A stretch of 57,386 nucleotides of DNA from an uncultured Saprospiraceae bacterium (GTDB taxonomy: Bacteria > Bacteroidota > Bacteroidia > Chitinophagales > Saprospiraceae): assembly GCA_937928405.1 (NCBI GenBank), contig CALFWZ010000019.1, forward strand, positions 1-57,386, in the 5' to 3' direction. Shown here piece by piece: positions 25,827-35,200 of the stretch. The notes under the pieces were generated by a model. That model was not told where the DNA came from. It saw only the letters and a program-made list of their open reading frames with translations, and ran no database searches. The position numbers were made by a program, and so were the translations under genes. Position 1 is the first letter of the stretch; the number at the start of each line of letters is the position of its first letter.

Positions 25827-28800
25827 TTACCAAAGTACAGTTACATCACCCATCTGTTGTAGCTCTTTGCCATCAATGGTCTCGAATAAAACTTGGTAAA
25901 TAAATACACCCGTCCCTACTATTTCACCGTTAAAATTTCCGTTCCATCCATATGCTTTATCATTGGGTGGAAAATTGGTCGCTGAAAATACCGTGGCTCC
26001 CCACCTATTATAAACTGTAAAATTTTTGATGGTAGCTACTACCGGAGTTGCTTGTACAAATAAGATTTCATTTCCACTCAAACTAAAAGGATTGAAAGCA
26101 TTGGCCATATAAATAAAATGATCAGCTGGTTCAACAAAAATATTTACAGAATCTGTAGTAGTACAACCATTTCCATCAGAAAAGAATATTTTATAGTTGG
26201 TATCTTCCAAAGGTTGCTGTATGGTTGGAGCAGGACAATCGTAATAATTTGCTGTAGGACAACTTAAATAATTGGAAGGGGAAATTTGGTAACGAAGGGT
26301 ATCAAAACCGCCTGTAAATTCTATGGGGAGGATCGTACTTTCTCCTAAATTTATGACTTGATCAGGTCCCATATCAACGTTTAATGCTGCTGGTTCCTGA
26401 ATTAGAATGTCTGTAACTTGAGTACAACCTTGTTGATCAATTGTTTTTAGCGTATAAGTCCCCGCAGCTAAACTATCTATAAATAAATCTCCGGATAACA
26501 ATAATGAATCTTCAAAATAATATTGATAATTGGCGGTCCCTCCGGTTGTTTCTAGGATTAGTAGATTACCATTCGTTGCTCCGTAACAACTAGCATGTCT
26601 AATGTCAAAATCGTGACGAATGGGTCCTGGTTGATGAATAGTAAAACTAATGGTGGTTTGGCAATCTTGGCTATCGGTAATCGTTACGTCGTAGTTGCCA
26701 GCTCGAAGCGTATTTACTTCCTTATTGGTCAAGCCATTATTCCAAAGATAAGTATAGGGAGCGGTCCCTCCTTGGGGCAAAATTTCAGCCATTCCAGAAA
26801 TTCCATCAGGACAAAGCACAGGACTAGTATTAACGGTGGCTGTGAGTAGTGCTGGAGCCGTTATTTCAATTCTGCTAATTTCAGATATACATTCGTTTTT
26901 GTCTTTAATATAAAAGCTATAATTACCAGCAGGTAAATTTTCAAAACTACCTGTTGTTGAACTATCTTGGTTTATATAAAAACGAAATGGAGGAGTACCA
27001 CCTAATGCTTCAATAGTTGCACTTCCATCGTTTGCTCCTTCGCAGCTTAGATTTTTTTGGTTAGAAATGGCAATTTCAAGAAATGGTCCATCAGTTAATT
27101 CCACTGAAGAGGTCGCTGTACATCCTTGTTGATCAGTTAAAGTTAGGGAATAAATTCCACTGGGAAGCTCCTCAATTTCAGGACCGTTTGAACCATTGGA
27201 CCACTCGAATGAATATGGAGCGGTTCCTCCTGATGATACAATGCTAAGTTGCCCGTTCGATCCTCCAAAACATTTTATACTGTCTTGAATAAGCATATTT
27301 GCTAACAATAATTCCGGTTCAGTTATTTCAAAATCTTGCTTCATCTCACAGTCTTTGCTGTCCAAAGTAATTAATTGATATTCGCCAGCAACCAAGGAAT
27401 CTAATCTTTGATGATCAATTGGTAAATTTTCTCCCTGCAGATAATATCGATAGGAAGGATTTCCTCCTGAGCTACTTATCGAATTTATATTTCCAGTTTG
27501 ACTTTGAAAGCAATCTGTATTTTTTATAGAAAAAAGAGTTGTTATAGGTAATGGCTCGTGAATTGAGAAAGTTAGAATTTCTTCACAGGCCAAGGAATCG
27601 GTTATGGTAATGGAATAATTGCCTGATCGTAAAGTATCGATGCTATTGATCGTAAGACCATTGTCCCAGAGATAACTATAATTACCGGTACCTCCACTGG
27701 TAGAAAATAAAGCACGTCCAGTTGCCGATCCAAAACAGCTGACAGAATCAATGCTTAAGGTTGTGTATATTGGTAAAGGTTCTGTCAATGTAACCGTAAC
27801 CAAAGCGGTACGGCAGGCATTAGCATCAATGGCGTAAATTTGATAATCACCTGCTGATAGGTTTTCAATAGTCGAATTATTAATAGGGTTATTATTCAAA
27901 TAAAGTTGAACGGGACTTGTGCCTCCGATTAAAGCGGTTTTTATAGATCCCGATGCTGATCCATGACAATCAATATGTTGAGTTTCATCAATGTTAATAG
28001 AAAAATTTTGAACTGCAGGTAATATGATAGAGGAGAAAGCCTGACAGTTTTGTTGATCAGTAACTGTGATGGAGAAAGTATCTGAAGATATATTATTAAG
28101 AGTTGATGAGCTACTTCCGGTACTCCAGGTGAAGGAGTAGGGAGTAGTTCCACCGGTTACATTACTTGAAATTATTCCATCGGTTGATCCTGGGCAATCT
28201 AAGGCATTGTCGATTTGTAAAGAAACCTCTAATAGTTGAGGTTCTAAAACTTCGATGCTATCAACTAAATTACAGTTTTTAGCATCTGTTAAGGTTACTT
28301 GATACCATCCTGGTATAAGATTATTCGAGTCGGGATATACGGGGCTATCCCAACTTAGACTATGCGGAAGTTTTCCGCCCGAAGTAGTTATTTGAATATT
28401 TCCATTATTCGATCCTTGACAAGTTAGGTCAATAGCATTCAAACTGATAGATAAAGGAGGGGGAGGAAGTAATTCATAAGCAGCCACGGAGGAGCAATTT
28501 CCTCCATCAGAAACCGTTACTTGATAATTTCCAGGCGAAAGATCAACTACAGAAGCAGTGGTTGCTCCAGTATTCCAAATATAGGAGAAAGGGGCAAGAC
28601 CGCCTTGGATATTTGTTCGAATAGCTCCTGAATTTTCTCCATAGCAAGTCACGGAATCAACTGTTGCACCAAGTGTAAATCCGCTCGTCAAATTGGCAGA
28701 CAAAAAGGTATTGCACCCCACCTTGTCTGTGATAGTAAGACGATAGGTTCCTACACATAGATCACTGATTGTTCGTGTATTATCTCCATTACTCCATTGA

Positions 28801-31800
28801 TAATTATAGGTGTTTCCAGAAAAAGGTATTCCACCTGAAACGTTCGCTGTTAAACTTCCAGAGCAAGTATTATTGCAGGAAGGATTCATGGTAATATTAG
28901 CATCTATGATTACACTATTAAGAATTTTAATTTCTCTTGAATAATCCTCACATTGAGAATTATTATTGATCCCCAATACCTCATAACTGCCTGGAGTGGT
29001 GGTCTGGAGGATACTATCTATGGCATCAGGAATTTCAATCCCATCTTTAAACCATTGAAATAGAATTGGTTGATCCGATTGCGCCAATAAAGAAATGGTA
29101 TCTGGTCCGCAAAGGAAAATGGTATCCGGATTGGCAATAGTTACAACAGGATTAGCAATATTAAAAACACTGACGGTAGGAGTAAAGGCGTTGTCACAAG
29201 CATTCTCTAAATGAACGCGATAAACACCCTCCTGATCTGTGGTATAAGTTGGATTAGTAGCACCTGGAATTGGACTATTATTTTGATACCATTGATAGAC
29301 AAACGATGAACTAGCGGGAGCAACGGTAAAGGTTTGAATCCCAGCTCCGATTCCACCACAAAAATAAATATTATTATTTGGTAAAATTCCGGCTCCAGCT
29401 ACACTTCTTTGAACTTCTACTTTATCGGTACATGGACTTTTACAACCCGTGATGGTGTCTTCCAAAATAGCAAAATAATATCCTGGTAAACCAGCTACGA
29501 GGGTATTTCCGTGTTCATTTGGAATTAAATTATTTACGCTTTGGCTACATCCGCTAGGAGCACTATCCCTGTACCAGTGAATGATGATACTACTATCGGG
29601 GTTCTGAAAATCCAGGTTAATATTAGCAGGTAAACACACTGGTCCGCTAGGCGAAATATCTGCTATTGGTAAGTTCCCACGAATAAGTATCGTATCAGAG
29701 AAAAATTCTCCACAGGCATTTTTAATTTTTGCATAATAATTACCAGGTTCATCAGCGGTATATCTTGCTAGATAATTTCTATCATACACTAAGGTATCGC
29801 CTTTGTACCAAAAAATAGAATCCATCTCACAAGATCCGATATCATCAATATCCAAGCGAGCAGGAATACAACTTGTTCCTCTTAATTCAATTTTTAAATT
29901 TAAGAGGTTATCATGTAATTCGATTCTTTCGCTAATTGATTGACAGCCATCCCTTCTGGTTAAATCAACATCCATACAACCACTTTCCAAATTTTTGGCA
30001 GTTATGGTAGAATCATATCCTATGACATCAAGCATTGGGTAAGGAAAATCGAATCTTATTACCGCACTATCATTGGCAGCAGGATGGCTAATGGTAAAAT
30101 TGAGACTATCCTTATTTGCCATGCAGACTGCATTTGAATTGGGTAGTACCCAAGTAGGTCTTTCAGTAGGACGGATTTGTACTGTGGTTATATTGGATCG
30201 AATTTCACAGCCATTTTTCATTACTCGAACTGAATAATCTCCGGGAGTCGAAGTAGTAAGTCTGCTGCTGGTGCTGGAACGAAAAAGAACACCATCAAGA
30301 TAAAATTCATAGGTCAAACCGCTTGGCGCTGTGTAGCATCCAATGCAGGTATTCATTCTAACCTGTAACTCTACATCTGTGCAGCCATCAACTAAATTTT
30401 CGGCTAAGCAATTCCTGGAATCTTCTCTACTATTTAGTCGGATACTGTCGAGAAGAATAAATTGTTTGGAAGAAGAATAAACCGTACAACCAGTAAATTC
30501 ATTAGTGATCCCAATTCTATAACATCCAGGTTCAGTAACTATAAAATGCTCAGAAGTTTCATTTGGAATATTTTCAAAATTTCTTTGCCATTGCCAACTT
30601 GATCCACAAAATCCATCTGCACTCAATGGAAAACTGATATTATCTCCAATACAGTAAAATTCGTTAGTGGTTCCTTCGAGAATATTAGCTTTATGTGGTA
30701 GTTCATCCTCATTAAACGAACTACCAAAACCGCACATGGGACGAACCCAGCCGGGTTTAATGGGATGAGAGATAGATTCAGATTCGCAGTCATGACCATC
30801 ATTCAGTTTTAAATGATAACGATCATTTGCGCTGCTGTTAGGATTACGAGCAGCGATTACTTGACCATTGCCATGCCCGCTACCATTTCTTGTCCACTCG
30901 TACGAGCTATAGCCTGGAGGAGCAATGAGCAGAAGTGCGCAACTATCTGCTAAAAAATGGGGGCGGGCTGGATTAGAAGGAGAACTACACCAAAATTGAT
31001 CATGATATATCGCATTCTCGGTAGAATGAATGATTATAGGAACAGATGGACACGTAATTTCGAAGATGGAAAGAAAGGCATTTACTCCAGCAAAGGCAGC
31101 AGTTTGTTGAAAAGCATTTGTGGTGGTCGGTAAATCAGTACTAGCGGTTTTTCCAACTAGAATTACTTGTCCCGATGAATTAACCGTCAATGCTTTTGGA
31201 TCATCAGCTCTCCAGCCTCCATAGGCTGAACTCCAGTCACGAGTTCCATCTGCATTAAATTTAAAAACGTATCCGTCATGATTACAATTCCAGTTATTAT
31301 AGGTTTCCTGAACCGTACGATGAAATGGAAAATCAGGACTTGAAGTACTACCAGTCACAAAAATTTCTCCTAAGGAATTGACCGCAATTCCATTCCCCGT
31401 TTCGTTTTGTGTACCTCCTATGAATGTGCTAATCAATAAGTTTGCACTATTGGTAAATTTGGCCATAAAAGCCATTTGTCCGCCTTGATAGTTTGTCTGA
31501 AAAGCATTGAGAGAAGGGAAGTCACTGGTGCTAAAAGTATTGCCGACAATAAAAATATTATCTGATTCGTCGATGGTTAAATCATTAATTTCGTCATCGA
31601 AAATCCCTCCATAAAAAGTTCCTCCAATGATATTCGAAAGGCCGTGATTAAAACCTAATAAAATACCATCTCGAGCATCAAAGGCGGTCGGGTTTTGACC
31701 AGGTAAAATTAGACTGCTATTCTCTGAATATCCGCCTACCCAAATATTATTATCTGAAGTTAATTCAATACTGGAAGCGATATCTAAGTTTTCGTCTCCC

Positions 31801-32591
31801 CAATAAGTGCCTGTTACGGTAGAATAATCAGCACTAATTTTTACCACAAAAATATCAGCTTCGGCCGTTCCGCTTAAGGTGCTTTGGAAACTATTACTTT
31901 GATCAAAGAAACTATTAGACTTAGTAGTACCAGTCACGAAGATATTCCCGGTTTGATCTACGGCCACGGCCCCTGATCCAAGTTCATTTTCGTTTTGTGA
32001 ACCACCTAGATAGGAAGAGAAAACTAATTGGCCGTCTGGATCAAATTTAGCAATAAAAGCATCGGTACCACCAGCACGGCTATTCTGAAAGGCATTTACC
32101 AATGGAAAGTCATCACTACTTGTTATCCCCGTTACATAGCAATTTCCCAATTGGTCGATGGTAATTTTTCCATAGTCAAAATTATTATCGGGATGTCTAT
32201 TTTCTTCATCAGAACCTCCTAATATTTGTTCCCATATTAAATTTCCGTTTTGATCGAATTTGGCAAGTACGGCATCGAAACCCTGAGAGATGGTGGTCCC
32301 AAATGCATAGATATTACCATGGTCGTCTAATTTTATATCATTAAAACTATTATTGATAGAGGCGCCATAATAACTACCATAAGTTAGACTGACGGGGCCA
32401 ATTGTATTTAAAGCTAAACTAGGATGGAGAGATTTATAGAGGAAAGTTGGTTTAGGTCCTGACTTATCAATATTGATCGAAAAAAATAGGAGGAGCATAA
32501 CTACTAAGAGATAATTTATAGTATTGATCCGTGGAGTTCTCTTTGAGTAGGTATCATTGATTTTTTGGTGGGAACCACTATTTTTTAGCAC
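25827..32591 (-). CDS. Giant adhesin-like protein: SBBP propeller, 11 SprB repeats, T9SS type B C-terminus
   Basis: 2254 residues from a GTG at 32591; no ATG precedes the signal-like helix (about 25-42, NYLLVVMLLLFFSINI). Residues about 60-530 contain seven propeller-type SBBP repeats (each with G-N-I-(Y/F)-V-x-G), enough for one seven-bladed propeller. Residues about 530-1230 are Ig-like, cysteine-containing segments. Residues 1232-2064 hold 11 SprB repeats with GG-(T/x)-x-P-(Y/F) and NG cores. The last about 95 residues (IYMANAFNPFSLSGNE, FTVYNRWGATVFSA) form a gliding-motility-associated C-terminal domain used by T9SS type B cargo. SprB is the mobile adhesin of gliding Flavobacterium, so surface attachment or motility is the likely role. 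Confidence 0.92.
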   Translation of the reverse strand: MLKNSGSHQKINDTYSKRTPRINTINYLLVVMLLLFFSINIDKSGPKPTFLYKSLHPSLALNTIGPVSLTYGSYYGASINNSFNDIKLDDHGNIYAFGTTISQGFDAVLAKFDQNGNLIWEQILGGSDEENRHPDNNFDYGKITIDQLGNCYVTGITSSDDFPLVNAFQNSRAGGTDAFIAKFDPDGQLVFSSYLGGSQNENELGSGAVAVDQTGNIFVTGTTKSNSFFDQSNSFQSTLSGTAEADIFVVKISADYSTVTGTYWGDENLDIASSIELTSDNNIWVGGYSENSSLILPGQNPTAFDARDGILLGFNHGLSNIIGGTFYGGIFDDEINDLTIDESDNIFIVGNTFSTSDFPSLNAFQTNYQGGQMAFMAKFTNSANLLISTFIGGTQNETGNGIAVNSLGEIFVTGSTSSPDFPFHRTVQETYNNWNCNHDGYVFKFNADGTRDWSSAYGGWRADDPKALTVNSSGQVILVGKTASTDLPTTTNAFQQTAAFAGVNAFLSIFEITCPSVPIIIHSTENAIYHDQFWCSSPSNPARPHFLADSCALLLIAPPGYSSYEWTRNGSGHGNGQVIAARNPNSSANDRYHLKLNDGHDCESESISHPIKPGWVRPMCGFGSSFNEDELPHKANILEGTTNEFYCIGDNISFPLSADGFCGSSWQWQRNFENIPNETSEHFIVTEPGCYRIGITNEFTGCTVYSSSKQFILLDSIRLNSREDSRNCLAENLVDGCTDVELQVRMNTCIGCYTAPSGLTYEFYLDGVLFRSSTSSRLTTSTPGDYSVRVMKNGCEIRSNITTVQIRPTERPTWVLPNSNAVCMANKDSLNFTISHPAANDSAVIRFDFPYPMLDVIGYDSTITAKNLESGCMDVDLTRRDGCQSISERIELHDNLLNLKIELRGTSCIPARLDIDDIGSCEMDSIFWYKGDTLVYDRNYLARYTADEPGNYYAKIKNACGEFFSDTILIRGNLPIADISPSGPVCLPANINLDFQNPDSSIIIHWYRDSAPSGCSQSVNNLIPNEHGNTLVAGLPGYYFAILEDTITGCKSPCTDKVEVQRSVAGAGILPNNNIYFCGGIGAGIQTFTVAPASSSFVYQWYQNNSPIPGATNPTYTTDQEGVYRVHLENACDNAFTPTVSVFNIANPVVTIANPDTIFLCGPDTISLLAQSDQPILFQWFKDGIEIPDAIDSILQTTTPGSYEVLGINNNSQCEDYSREIKILNSVIIDANITMNPSCNNTCSGSLTANVSGGIPFSGNTYNYQWSNGDNTRTISDLCVGTYRLTITDKVGCNTFLSANLTSGFTLGATVDSVTCYGENSGAIRTNIQGGLAPFSYIWNTGATTASVVDLSPGNYQVTVSDGGNCSSVAAYELLPPPPLSISLNAIDLTCQGSNNGNIQITTSGGKLPHSLSWDSPVYPDSNNLIPGWYQVTLTDAKNCNLVDSIEVLEPQLLEVSLQIDNALDCPGSTDGIISSNVTGGTTPYSFTWSTGSSSSTLNNISSDTFSITVTDQQNCQAFSSIILPAVQNFSINIDETQHIDCHGSASGSIKTALIGGTSPVQLYLNNNPINNSTIENLSAGDYQIYAIDANACRTALVTVTLTEPLPIYTTLSIDSVSCFGSATGRALFSTSGGTGNYSYLWDNGLTINSIDTLRSGNYSITITDSLACEEILTFSIHEPLPITTLFSIKNTDCFQSQTGNINSISSSGGNPSYRYYLQGENLPIDHQRLDSLVAGEYQLITLDSKDCEMKQDFEITEPELLLANMLIQDSIKCFGGSNGQLSIVSSGGTAPYSFEWSNGSNGPEIEELPSGIYSLTLTDQQGCTATSSVELTDGPFLEIAISNQKNLSCEGANDGSATIEALGGTPPFRFYINQDSSTTGSFENLPAGNYSFYIKDKNECISEISRIEITAPALLTATVNTSPVLCPDGISGMAEILPQGGTAPYTYLWNNGLTNKEVNTLRAGNYDVTITDSQDCQTTISFTIHQPGPIRHDFDIRHASCYGATNGNLLILETTGGTANYQYYFEDSLLLSGDLFIDSLAAGTYTLKTIDQQGCTQVTDILIQEPAALNVDMGPDQVINLGESTILPIEFTGGFDTLRYQISPSNYLSCPTANYYDCPAPTIQQPLEDTNYKIFFSDGNGCTTTDSVNIFVEPADHFIYMANAFNPFSLSGNEILFVQATPVVATIKNFTVYNRWGATVFSATNFPPNDKAYGWNGNFNGEIVGTGVFIYQVLFETIDGKELQQMGDVTVLW
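26400..28898 (-). repeat. Array of 11 SprB repeats with paired alternation
   Basis: Eleven units of about 70-75 residues. Even-numbered units (4, 6, 8, 10) carry the Y-x-(F/Y)-x-W-(S/N/D)-(N/T)-G core (YSFTWSTG, YSYLWDNG, YSFEWSNG, YTYLWNNG). The intervening units (5, 7, 9, 11) replace the Trp core with an aromatic-leucine/phenylalanine string (VQLYLNNN, YRYYLQGE, FRFYINQD, YQYYFEDS). The repeat therefore seems to have expanded as a two-unit module. Units 1-3 do not follow the alternation, except that 1 and 2 are Trp types. Confidence 0.75.
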
Positions 32592-32898
32592 AAGTAAGGA
32601 GTTAATACAGTTTAAATAAAAATATAATATTTAAAGACAAGGATTAAGCCAGAATTGATCTGTAAATGGTGATTTTAAACTAATGTGATTTCTTAACTCG
32701 TTTAAAACAGGAATTAGGAGCGGAAGTATCAACGAAATTCTTAGGCATTGATAAGAAATGTACCTAAGAAAAATGCCTTTGGTTATTTGGTGCTCACAAC
32801 TGGGATAGAATCAAGATAGGGTAGGAGGCTAACTGAAAATTGAAATATCAAATTCTTAAGATACCTGAATAGGCGTAGATGGATTTAGAGATTGGAAG

Positions 32899-32937
32899 AA
32901 AAAAAGGCAGAGGACATTCAAGAGAATAATCCTCTGC
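32899..32937 (-). terminator. Orphan intrinsic terminator on the minus strand
   Basis: On the minus strand GCAGAGGA pairs perfectly with TCCTCTGC (15-base loop), followed almost directly by seven T residues. No protein gene upstream on this strand explains it, because the neighbouring gene at 33493 runs the other way. Confidence 0.6.
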
Positions 32938-33180
32938 ACCCAAAAAACCAAATGAAAACAATCTTATGAATGTTTCGCCACCGACGGCGCATACAATCAT
33001 TTTATTCTTTAGCTATGTACCAGTAATTTTGCTAGAAAAAAATTAGCGCTAAAGGGCTTAATTATTTCTGTATTATTCGATTGATAGGGCATCTTTTTAT
33101 AAAATTGCGCTATCGAAAACCTATTTAGATTGGATTAAAATTTGCCTTGTTTAATTATTTCATTATTTAGACCAAAAATA
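32899..33180 (-). ncRNA. Candidate small RNA or small-peptide transcript
   Basis: A minus-strand -7 box TATTTTTG (33180-33173) and a downstream terminator (32937-32899) would define a transcript of about 270 bases. It would contain a CGCC/GGCG hairpin and a possible 27-codon frame (33092-33009, starting MPYQSNNTEI). No known RNA family is recognisable, and the missing TTTG box lowers the odds. Confidence 0.3.
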
Positions 33181-33428
33181 ATAAAATAAGTCACACTTTT
33201 GCTCAGAATCCATTTAACTTTTCCACCAATCCATCTTTCCTTACCTTTTATAAAATTATTGATCCTCCTGTTATGGTATCGATCTATGATTATTTAAATT
33301 ATACACTGGCACCTAAGAACAGAGGTTATATTCAATTCATTAGAAGGTCAAATAATACAACCAGATATTGAGGCTTAATATTATGTTTTTCTTAACAATT
33401 ATATTCAAGTTTTTAAACATTATTTTTT

Positions 33429-33436
33429 TATTTTTG
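33429..33436 (+). promoter_or_regulatory. Putative -7 box for the T9SS cargo gene
   Basis: TATTTTTG, an exact match to TAnnTTTG, located about 57 bases before the ATG at 33493. The upstream TTTG is not evident. Confidence 0.35.
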
Positions 33437-33492
33437 GTTTACTGCCCCGAAATATATTTAGCCATTATCATTCATTATTAAAACTTTACAAT

Positions 33493-34317
33493 ATGAAAAA
33501 CTTCATACTTTTAATTGCTATGATTGCTACTTCTGTTTTGCAAGGGCAAGAACTTACTAGTTTTAACTTGGGAGAAGACCAAAAGGTTTTTTGGAAGAAC
33601 AAAACCGAAATTCAATTAGAATCAGGTAAATTACATCGAGTTAATACCAGCTCAAAAAAGGATTATGTTTTAATCAATGATGGGGCTATAACGTTAAGAG
33701 AAACTGATGCCGCTTATTGCTATACTACAAATCCGATTCCTGTTCGTGAGTTTGAAAGCATTCGATTTTCTTTAGATCTATCTGGTACGGGTACCTTGGA
33801 TAGTGAGATTGGTCAACTACAAGATTGGGTGGATATTGCTTACATTATTGATGAGGAGATTTATCAGGTTGGCGATGGAGATCATACCATTACAGGTGTT
33901 CCACAACCACTTGATTTTGACTGGATTAAACTGGAAAATAATCAAACATTTAGGCTGCAAGTTTGTATGCACAATACAGGGGCAGATGAAACATATACGC
34001 TCAGTAATATTAGTTTTGAGAAAAAAATTAAACAAGCCGAAAATTTAAAGGACCTTAAAGAAGGGATAATTGACATTGCTCAATCAGTAGAGCTTACCGT
34101 TTTTCCAAGTCCTAGTTCAGATTTTGTCCAGTTTAAAAGTCCACAAAATTATGATCTATCCCAAATAAGAGTAATGGACGCTGCCGGAAGAACAATTATT
34201 GAAAATGTAAGTTACCCAATTCAATGCCACAATTTGACTGCTGGCCAATACTTTATCTCAGTTTTTTCAAAGGAAACAAATGAATTCGTTCAATCTTCCT
34301 TTGTGGTAGTTAAATAG
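33493..34317 (+). CDS. Secreted protein with T9SS type A-like tail, unknown
   Basis: 274 residues. Signal peptide (about 1-18, ending VLQGQ). The middle (about 20-185) is a beta-sandwich-like region with two Trp residues (VFWKNK, LQDWVDIAY) and strings such as NNQTFRLQVCMHNTGADETY (landmarks FRLQVCMHNTG). That resembles jelly-roll binding modules, but no family is certain. The last 75 residues (VFPSPSSDFVQF to GQYFISVFSKETNEF) match a T9SS type A sorting tail. It is expressed as one gene with its own terminator. Confidence 0.8.
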   Translation: MKNFILLIAMIATSVLQGQELTSFNLGEDQKVFWKNKTEIQLESGKLHRVNTSSKKDYVLINDGAITLRETDAAYCYTTNPIPVREFESIRFSLDLSGTGTLDSEIGQLQDWVDIAYIIDEEIYQVGDGDHTITGVPQPLDFDWIKLENNQTFRLQVCMHNTGADETYTLSNISFEKKIKQAENLKDLKEGIIDIAQSVELTVFPSPSSDFVQFKSPQNYDLSQIRVMDAAGRTIIENVSYPIQCHNLTAGQYFISVFSKETNEFVQSSFVVVK

Positions 34318-34346
34318 TCATTTAAATTTTTTATCAGCCTAAACTG

Positions 34347-34386
34347 CAACAATAGAATCACTGTAAGCGATTCTATTGTTGTTTTT
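34347..34386 (+). terminator. Intrinsic terminator after the T9SS cargo gene
   Basis: CAACAATAGAATC pairs perfectly (13 bp) with GATTCTATTGTTG over a 9-base loop, followed immediately by TTTTTC. It sits between convergent genes and is the strongest plus-strand terminator in the window alongside 53190. Confidence 0.82.
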
Positions 34387-34441
34387 CTATCGTTTAAAAG
34401 TTCATTCTGCTCAATTAAAATAACTAGTGAACCTTTTATTA

Positions 34442-35197
34442 TCAGATTCCCTTTAATTTTTCTACCAATTCTTCTTTCCTACTATTAGCAACCATCAATT
34501 CTTTACCATTCTCTAATATGATGGAGCCTCCTTTGCCTTTATTGTATCGAATCACCGTATCAAGATTAACCACGAATGACCGATGTATCCGGCAAAAGCC
34601 GAGCGGTTCTAATACTTGATCATAAAATTTAAGACTTCGACAAATCATGGATTTATTCCCACCTTTAAAATAAAAACAAGTGAAGTTATCATTGGCCTCA
34701 CAGTAAAGAATTTCACTAGCACGGACGATATCAAAACCTTCCAATAGCGGTAAAACCAGTTTGCGATTTTGACTGCCTGAAGTCCGAATGTTTTCTAATA
34801 AAACTTGGGCTGTATTGATCAATTTATTTTTTTGAATTCTTTCTTCGGCATCTGATACGGCTTTTTCTAAGGCTTCAATTTCTAAGGGTTTTAAGAGGTA
34901 ATGAGCGGCACTTAAGTTAAAAGCTTGAATTGCATATTTGCTAAATGCCGTTACAAAAATCGTTTCAAAAGGAACGGTTTCCCATTGTTCTAATAAATCA
35001 AAGGCATTACCATGAGGCATTTCTACGTCTAGAAAAACCAATTGTGGTTCGTGTTTTAAAATAGCTTGCCGTGCCTCCTGAATGTTGGCAGATTCTCCTA
35101 GTATATTGATTTGTGGGCAGTATTTTGTTAAATAACTGCGGAGGGTTTCACGACTATCTTGCTCATCATCAACAATGAGGGCGTTTACTTTTTCCAT
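34442..35197 (-). CDS. LytTR-family response regulator
   Basis: 251 residues. An N-terminal receiver domain (about 1-120) with acidic pocket D10/D11, phosphoacceptor D57 (LVFLDVEMP), a Thr/Ser near FVTAFSKYA, and Lys in LLKPLE. A C-terminal LytTR DNA-binding domain (about 148-250) carries ILYCEANDNFTCFYF and FCRIHRSFVVNLDTV, as expected for this beta-sheet DNA binder. It works with the histidine kinase encoded 3 bases upstream. Its targets are unknown; the divergent VWA gene is a candidate. Confidence 0.94.
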   Translation of the reverse strand: MEKVNALIVDDEQDSRETLRSYLTKYCPQINILGESANIQEARQAILKHEPQLVFLDVEMPHGNAFDLLEQWETVPFETIFVTAFSKYAIQAFNLSAAHYLLKPLEIEALEKAVSDAEERIQKNKLINTAQVLLENIRTSGSQNRKLVLPLLEGFDIVRASEILYCEANDNFTCFYFKGGNKSMICRSLKFYDQVLEPLGFCRIHRSFVVNLDTVIRYNKGKGGSIILENGKELMVANSRKEELVEKLKGI

Positions 35198-35200
35198 GCT

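Larger units (their letters stand above)
32592..33492. other. Long intergenic region between divergent genes
   Basis: About 900 bases without a convincing long gene. It contains the start region of the giant protein gene, an orphan minus-strand terminator (32899-32937), a small hairpin (CGCC-N6-GGCG, 32976-32989), a minus-strand -7 box (33173-33180) and a -7 box for the plus-strand T9SS cargo (33429-33436). The middle is AT-rich and unremarkable. Confidence 0.5.
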
